From an uncultured Megasphaera sp. (GTDB lineage: Bacteria > Bacillota > Negativicutes > Veillonellales > Megasphaeraceae), in contig NZ_CATWFF010000070.1 in assembly GCF_958350005.1 (NCBI RefSeq), positions 1 through 10,339 on the forward strand: DNA of 10,339 nt, read 5' to 3'. Below, piece by piece: positions 6,980 through 10,339 of the stretch. Positions within the stretch are counted from its first letter, which is position 1. Each line of letters begins with the position of its first letter. Made by a program: the position numbers and the translations under genes. The notes below the pieces were generated by a model. That model made no database searches, had not been told where the DNA came from, and was given only the letters and a program-made list of their open reading frames with translations.

Positions 6980-8263
6980 ATGGCTTCTGAAAAAGACGCA
7001 GATGTCCTGATCGTCGGCGGCGGTCTGGCCGGACTGAGCGCCGCATATACATTGGCGAAAGCGGGAAAACAGGTGCTGCTTCTGGAACGGGGACCGCAAT
7101 GCGGTGCCAAAAATGTCAGCGGCGGCCGCATATACGGCGCAGCCCTGGAAGACCTGCTGGGTCCGTCGCTGATGAAGCGGGCTCCCCTGGGACGACGTAT
7201 CTGTCAGGAAGAACTGACACTGCTTTCAGCAGATACAGCAACGACAGTGTCCCACCAAATGGGCAAGACCAGTGCACGTAAATTTTCCTATTCCCTATTG
7301 CGGGCGCCTTTTGATGCCTGGCTGGCCAAGCAGGCCGAACAGGCCGGCGCTATGATCGCCACAGGCATGCAGGCAGAGGATATGCTGATTACGGATGGAA
7401 CCGTAACCGGCATTCACAGCAAAGGAGAAACTATATCGGCCGATGCAGTCCTGCTTGCTGATGGTATCCACAGTTTTCTGGGCCAAAAAGCAGGATTGCG
7501 CCAAGACGTTGCCAGCAGTGCCGCAGGATTAGGTGTAAAGGCTGTAATTTCCCTGCCGGAATCTGTCCTGTACGATCGTTTTCACCTGTCTGATACACAC
7601 ACAGGGGCGGCCCATCTATACGCAGGCGAAACCGGCGGCATACCAGGAGGTGCCTTTCTCTATACCAATCCAGCCAGCATATCCATCGGCGTGGTGTTAA
7701 ATTTGCACGATCTTGCCCAGTCCCGCAAGGATATCCGGCAAATCTGGCAGGATGTACTCCGCCACCCGGCTATTTCTCCGCTCCTTGCCGGCGGTACCAT
7801 ATCTGAATATTCCGCCCATCTCGTACCGGAATCGGGCTTTCAGGGCGTACCGGCCCGGCTCGGACGGCCAGGCTGTCTGCTTCTGGGCGATGCTGCCGGT
7901 TTCTGCCTGAACCTGGGCTTTACCATTCGCGGCATGGATCTGGCCGTCTGGAGCGGCATCGCCGCTGCTAAGGCCGTTCTTACCGCTCCATCAGCCAATG
8001 CGCTGCCGCAATATTACAAAAAAAACCTGCAGCCTCTGCTCTCGCTGATGAAGCGCTTTCGGAACTATCCGTCCCTTCTCGCAAATCCCCGTTTCTTCTC
8101 TGCCTATCCGCAGATGATAAATGAACTGATGGATGCCCTGTATACTATGCACGGAACGGACGCTGCCCCGTCACCGCTGAAAGCAGGACTGTCGATTGTA
8201 CGCCGTACTGTCGGCATCCGTCACATTCTTACTGATTCCTGGGAGATGATCCGCTCACTATGA
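6980..8263 (+). CDS. fixC: FixC-like FAD-dependent oxidoreductase (ETF-quinone oxidoreductase family)
   Basis: A 427-residue flavoprotein of the FixC/ETF-QO family, which passes electrons from a flavoprotein or reduced carrier to quinone, or shares in electron bifurcation in FixABCX. The N-terminal Rossmann fold is plain: VLIVGGGLAGLSAA with G13, G15 and G18, ending in the ribose-binding E36. NVSGGRIYG at 45-53 is the typical family signature. The second FAD contact, LLGDAAGFCLNLGFTIRGMD, has G303-D304. Length matches FixC (about 430). The C-terminal region from about 360 is basic and amphipathic and could dock on the membrane. AAGGAG at 6964-6969 with a 10-nt gap supports the start. The gene overlaps fixX by ATGA. 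What is odd is that no fixA/fixB pair adjoins it within the window and membrane redox genes follow instead. The electron donor is therefore open. Confidence 0.9.
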   Translation: MASEKDADVLIVGGGLAGLSAAYTLAKAGKQVLLLERGPQCGAKNVSGGRIYGAALEDLLGPSLMKRAPLGRRICQEELTLLSADTATTVSHQMGKTSARKFSYSLLRAPFDAWLAKQAEQAGAMIATGMQAEDMLITDGTVTGIHSKGETISADAVLLADGIHSFLGQKAGLRQDVASSAAGLGVKAVISLPESVLYDRFHLSDTHTGAAHLYAGETGGIPGGAFLYTNPASISIGVVLNLHDLAQSRKDIRQIWQDVLRHPAISPLLAGGTISEYSAHLVPESGFQGVPARLGRPGCLLLGDAAGFCLNLGFTIRGMDLAVWSGIAAAKAVLTAPSANALPQYYKKNLQPLLSLMKRFRNYPSLLANPRFFSAYPQMINELMDALYTMHGTDAAPSPLKAGLSIVRRTVGIRHILTDSWEMIRSL

Positions 8264-8562
8264 TATCCAATATGACAACAGAAGATTTATTAGGATGCAA
8301 CCGCTTCTCCATCGACGCGGCACATGCCCACATTCTCGTCGATACGTCCCGCTGTCTGCACTGTCAGGAAAAACCCTGTCTGCGCTGCTGTCCTGCCCAT
8401 CTGTATGTATGGGATAACGCCCGGCAGACCCTGCATTTTGACTATACAGGCTGTCTGGAGTGCGGCACATGCCGTCTCGTCTGTGCAGAAAACGGAAACG
8501 GCGGCATAACGGCCTGGTCCTACCCGCAGAAAACCTTTGGCATCCACTATCGCCAGGGCTGA
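8260..8562 (+). CDS. fixX: FixX-like ferredoxin
   Basis: A 100-residue bacterial-type ferredoxin that partners FixC. Two cysteine groups are present: C32, C35, C40, C44-P, and C65, C68, C71, C75 in GCLECGTCRLVCAE. The conserved aromatic ending, W86-S-Y-P with a final GIHYRQG, is characteristic of FixX. Eight cysteines suit two [4Fe-4S] clusters, and C43 is an extra one. The ATG overlaps the fixC stop by 4 nt, so translation is coupled; GGGAG lies further upstream at 8241-8245. An ATG at 8272 is an alternative start that would drop four residues. The protein should be cytoplasmic and carry electrons between the FixC FAD and an acceptor, possibly the polyferredoxin two genes downstream. Confidence 0.9.
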   Translation: MISNMTTEDLLGCNRFSIDAAHAHILVDTSRCLHCQEKPCLRCCPAHLYVWDNARQTLHFDYTGCLECGTCRLVCAENGNGGITAWSYPQKTFGIHYRQG

Positions 8563-8591
8563 TCTATTATCCTGAAAAGGAGAGACTATTC

Positions 8592-9002
8592 ATGAAAGAT
8601 GTACTAAAACAAAAACTGACTGTCTTAAGTGCAGTTCTCGTGACCTCGCTGTTCTGGATGACGCCAGGTCCGTCTCTGGCCATGGATATGCCGCCGGAAA
8701 CAGCATCACAGACGCAGTCCATGGACAACATGCCCGGCATGAACCACAATGACGCCATGCAGGGACATACGGAATCCATGGACAACATGCCCGGCATGAA
8801 CCACAACGACGCCATGCAGGAACATATGGAATCCATGCACGACATGCCTGGCATGGAATCTCCGGAACAAACACCGGCAAGCGATCCGGCCTGGCCTATT
8901 TTACTGACCTTTCTTGCCCTATCTGTTATCGTCATTATTGCTGCCGCTGTTCTGCGGGCCAAGCAGACAAAGCCAGCTCATCGAGGAGGCCCTAACCCAT
9001 GA
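8592..9002 (+). CDS. exported Met/His-rich repeat protein with C-terminal membrane anchor
   Basis: A 136-residue protein I cannot assign to a family. Residues 1-30 look like a signal peptide (basic start, hydrophobic core, cleavage possible after SLA at 28-30). Residues 43-88 consist of a 19-residue unit rich in Met, His and Asp: units start at S43 and S62, and a third, shortened one at S81, each containing MPGM. Residues 102-121 form a transmembrane helix, followed by a basic tail, so the Met/His region should lie outside the membrane. Such MxxM and H/M clusters are typical of copper or silver binding in periplasmic proteins; that role is inferred. AAGGAG at 8577-8582 with a 9-nt gap fixes the start. 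The stop overlaps the next gene by ATGA. An upstream in-frame extension to 8460 overlaps fixX and has no ribosome site. Confidence 0.82.
   Translation: MKDVLKQKLTVLSAVLVTSLFWMTPGPSLAMDMPPETASQTQSMDNMPGMNHNDAMQGHTESMDNMPGMNHNDAMQEHMESMHDMPGMESPEQTPASDPAWPILLTFLALSVIVIIAAAVLRAKQTKPAHRGGPNP
8718..8831 (+). repeat. 57-bp direct tandem repeat, two copies
   Basis: Copies at 8718-8774 and 8775-8831 differ at three positions only (AAT/AAC, GGA/GAA, ACG/ATG), so one is a recent duplication of the other. A diverged partial third copy starts at 8832. Each copy encodes one 19-residue Met/His unit, so copy number could vary without a frameshift. Confidence 0.9.
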
Positions 9003-10330
9003 AATCCGTATCTTCCTTACTTACCCGAATGATGCACAGCCGCTGGTATCCGGGAATCATTCAATATCCCGTATTAGCAATCTTTATTTTTATTACGTAT
9101 GAACTCTTTTTCGGCCCCATCAATGCCCATCATAATGTAGGCACAGCACTGACATGGGTATTATGGTGGCCTCTGCTGCCGCTGCTCTTTTTGCTGAGCG
9201 GCCGTTTCTGGTGCGCCATCTGTCCCTTTGCTACCATCAGCGATGCAGTACAGCGCCTGGTCGGCAACAACCGGCCTGTGCCCCGTTTTCTCAAAAAATA
9301 TGGTATCTGGCTAATCGATGCCTTCTTCATTGCCATTACGTGGAGTGACCATGTTTTCGGCATCGTAGAATCGCCGCGCGGCTCTGCCTTTATGATGGTG
9401 CTCATCGCCTTGGGTGCCATTACGGCCGGCGCCTTCTTTGAACGCCGTACATGGTGCCGCTATATCTGTTTTCTCGGCGGCCTGGCCGGAAACTATTCCC
9501 GAACCGGTCTGGTCCAGCTCCGCGGCACGCCGTCTATTTGTCAGAACTGTAAGACTGCATCCTGTTATCGCGGCAGCAGCGCAGCCAAAGGATGTCCCAT
9601 GTTTGAATACGTCCGCACCATGGACACCAGCGCCCGCTGCAATCTCTGCGGCCGCTGCGTAAAAAATTGCCCCAATCATTCCATTCACGTATCTCTGCGC
9701 CGACCCTTCAGTGAACTGTGGTTTATTACGCGGCCGCGCTATCAGGAATCCTTCCTGGCCGTCGTCATCATGGGCATCGTATTCGTGCAGAACATGACTA
9801 TGCTCTCGTTCTGGCAGCACTGGCAGACAGCATTGGAAACACTGCTCCATACGCAGAATTATGCCATTACCTTTACGATTATTTTCCTCATTGCCATGGC
9901 CATACCGGTTGGACTGCTCTATCTGGCAAGCTGGGCTATGTCCCATATGAACAGTGAATCAACGCATATGAATTTTGCCCGCTTCGGCTATGCCCTGATT
10001 CCGCTGGACTTTTCCGCTCACATGTCCCACAATCTGTTTCACCTGCTGGCAGAAGGAAATACGCTCATTAATACGGGGAAAGCTGCACTGGGCTTAGGGG
10101 CATCCAACCTGCCGCCAGCCGTTCTCTCCATGGGAACCATACAGATTCTGCAATATCTGCTGCTCACTATCGGCGGCCTGGGTTCGATATATACAGCCTA
10201 CAGAATCGCCAAAGCCAATTACAGTAATACCCGGCCGGCCAAGATCATCATTCCCATGCTCCTCCTGCTCGTCGTCCTCTTCCTGGTCAACGCCTACACC
10301 TTCTCTCAACCCATGATGCACCGTATGTAG
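8999..10330 (+). CDS. membrane polyferredoxin, NapH/NosR/CcoG-like 4Fe-4S protein
   Basis: A 443-residue integral membrane iron-sulfur protein. About four helices precede a ferredoxin domain and about five follow. GRFWCAICPF (C72, C75) and WCRYIC (C153, C157) are the paired CxxCP/CxxxC motifs of NapH, NosR and CcoG relatives. The ferredoxin domain has C181, C184, C189, C199-P and C214, C217, C220, C224-P; the first set has unusually wide spacing. Positive residues around these segments place them in the cytoplasm. A later helix contains H341, H344 and H348, candidate heme or metal ligands. The tail QPMMHRM is predicted to lie outside, like the Met/His-rich partner encoded just upstream. GAGGAGG at 8983-8989 with a 9-nt gap fixes the start. 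Likely role: moving electrons from cytoplasmic ferredoxin/FixX across the membrane. CcoG relatives reduce Cu(II), which fits the neighbour but is not proven here. Confidence 0.85.
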   Translation: MKSVSSLLTRMMHSRWYPGIIQYPVLAIFIFITYELFFGPINAHHNVGTALTWVLWWPLLPLLFLLSGRFWCAICPFATISDAVQRLVGNNRPVPRFLKKYGIWLIDAFFIAITWSDHVFGIVESPRGSAFMMVLIALGAITAGAFFERRTWCRYICFLGGLAGNYSRTGLVQLRGTPSICQNCKTASCYRGSSAAKGCPMFEYVRTMDTSARCNLCGRCVKNCPNHSIHVSLRRPFSELWFITRPRYQESFLAVVIMGIVFVQNMTMLSFWQHWQTALETLLHTQNYAITFTIIFLIAMAIPVGLLYLASWAMSHMNSESTHMNFARFGYALIPLDFSAHMSHNLFHLLAEGNTLINTGKAALGLGASNLPPAVLSMGTIQILQYLLLTIGGLGSIYTAYRIAKANYSNTRPAKIIIPMLLLLVVLFLVNAYTFSQPMMHRM

Positions 10331-10339
10331 TCTATGACC

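Noticed and set aside
6980..8562. A nitrogen-fixation FixABCX operon
   Set aside because: fixA and fixB are absent and no nif gene is present. Only the FixC and FixX families are supported.
9311..9946. A 211-codon open frame antisense to the polyferredoxin gene
   Set aside because: It overlaps the cysteine motifs of the sense gene, and its product is low-complexity Ala/Gly/His-rich.

Overview
The window looks like a chromosomal segment of an anaerobic, diderm Firmicute of the class Negativicutes. A Megasphaera-like organism is my guess, based on the moderately GC-rich coding sequence, strong AGGAGG-type ribosome sites, AT-rich promoters and gene content. This is inference; no rRNA or other marker gene is present. 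Eight protein genes fill nearly all of it. I see no tRNA, rRNA, CRISPR array, insertion sequence or phage gene.

Region 1 (1-3474): a CstA/BtsT-type carbon-starvation transporter (146-2035, +) converges on an SLC13/ArsB-type permease (2131-3261, -). A near-perfect hairpin with an A-run on one side and a T-run on the other lies between them and can terminate both transcripts. The permease promoter region is divergent from that of region 2.

Region 2 (3475-6864): a compact three-gene operon. It encodes a protein built of 22-residue tandem helical repeats, a MoxR-type AAA+ ATPase, and a protein with a degenerate zinc-peptidase-like domain plus a VWA domain with a complete MIDAS. It ends in a perfect 14-bp terminator hairpin. 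MoxR/VWA pairs act as chaperone-like machines that remodel or load cofactors into partner complexes. The repeat protein is a plausible target adaptor. The client is unknown.

Region 3 (6865-10339): a second four-gene operon. It encodes a FixC-like flavoprotein, a FixX-like ferredoxin (ATGA overlap), an exported Met/His-rich protein with a C-terminal membrane anchor, and a multi-helix membrane polyferredoxin of the NapH/NosR/CcoG kind (ATGA overlap). No ETF genes (fixA, fixB) are adjacent. The gene order suggests a membrane electron-transfer module. Electrons would pass from the flavoprotein and ferredoxins to a redox centre or metal, perhaps copper, handled outside the membrane by the Met/His-rich protein. 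This is the best candidate here for an undescribed system, with the repeat protein/MoxR/VWA operon second.
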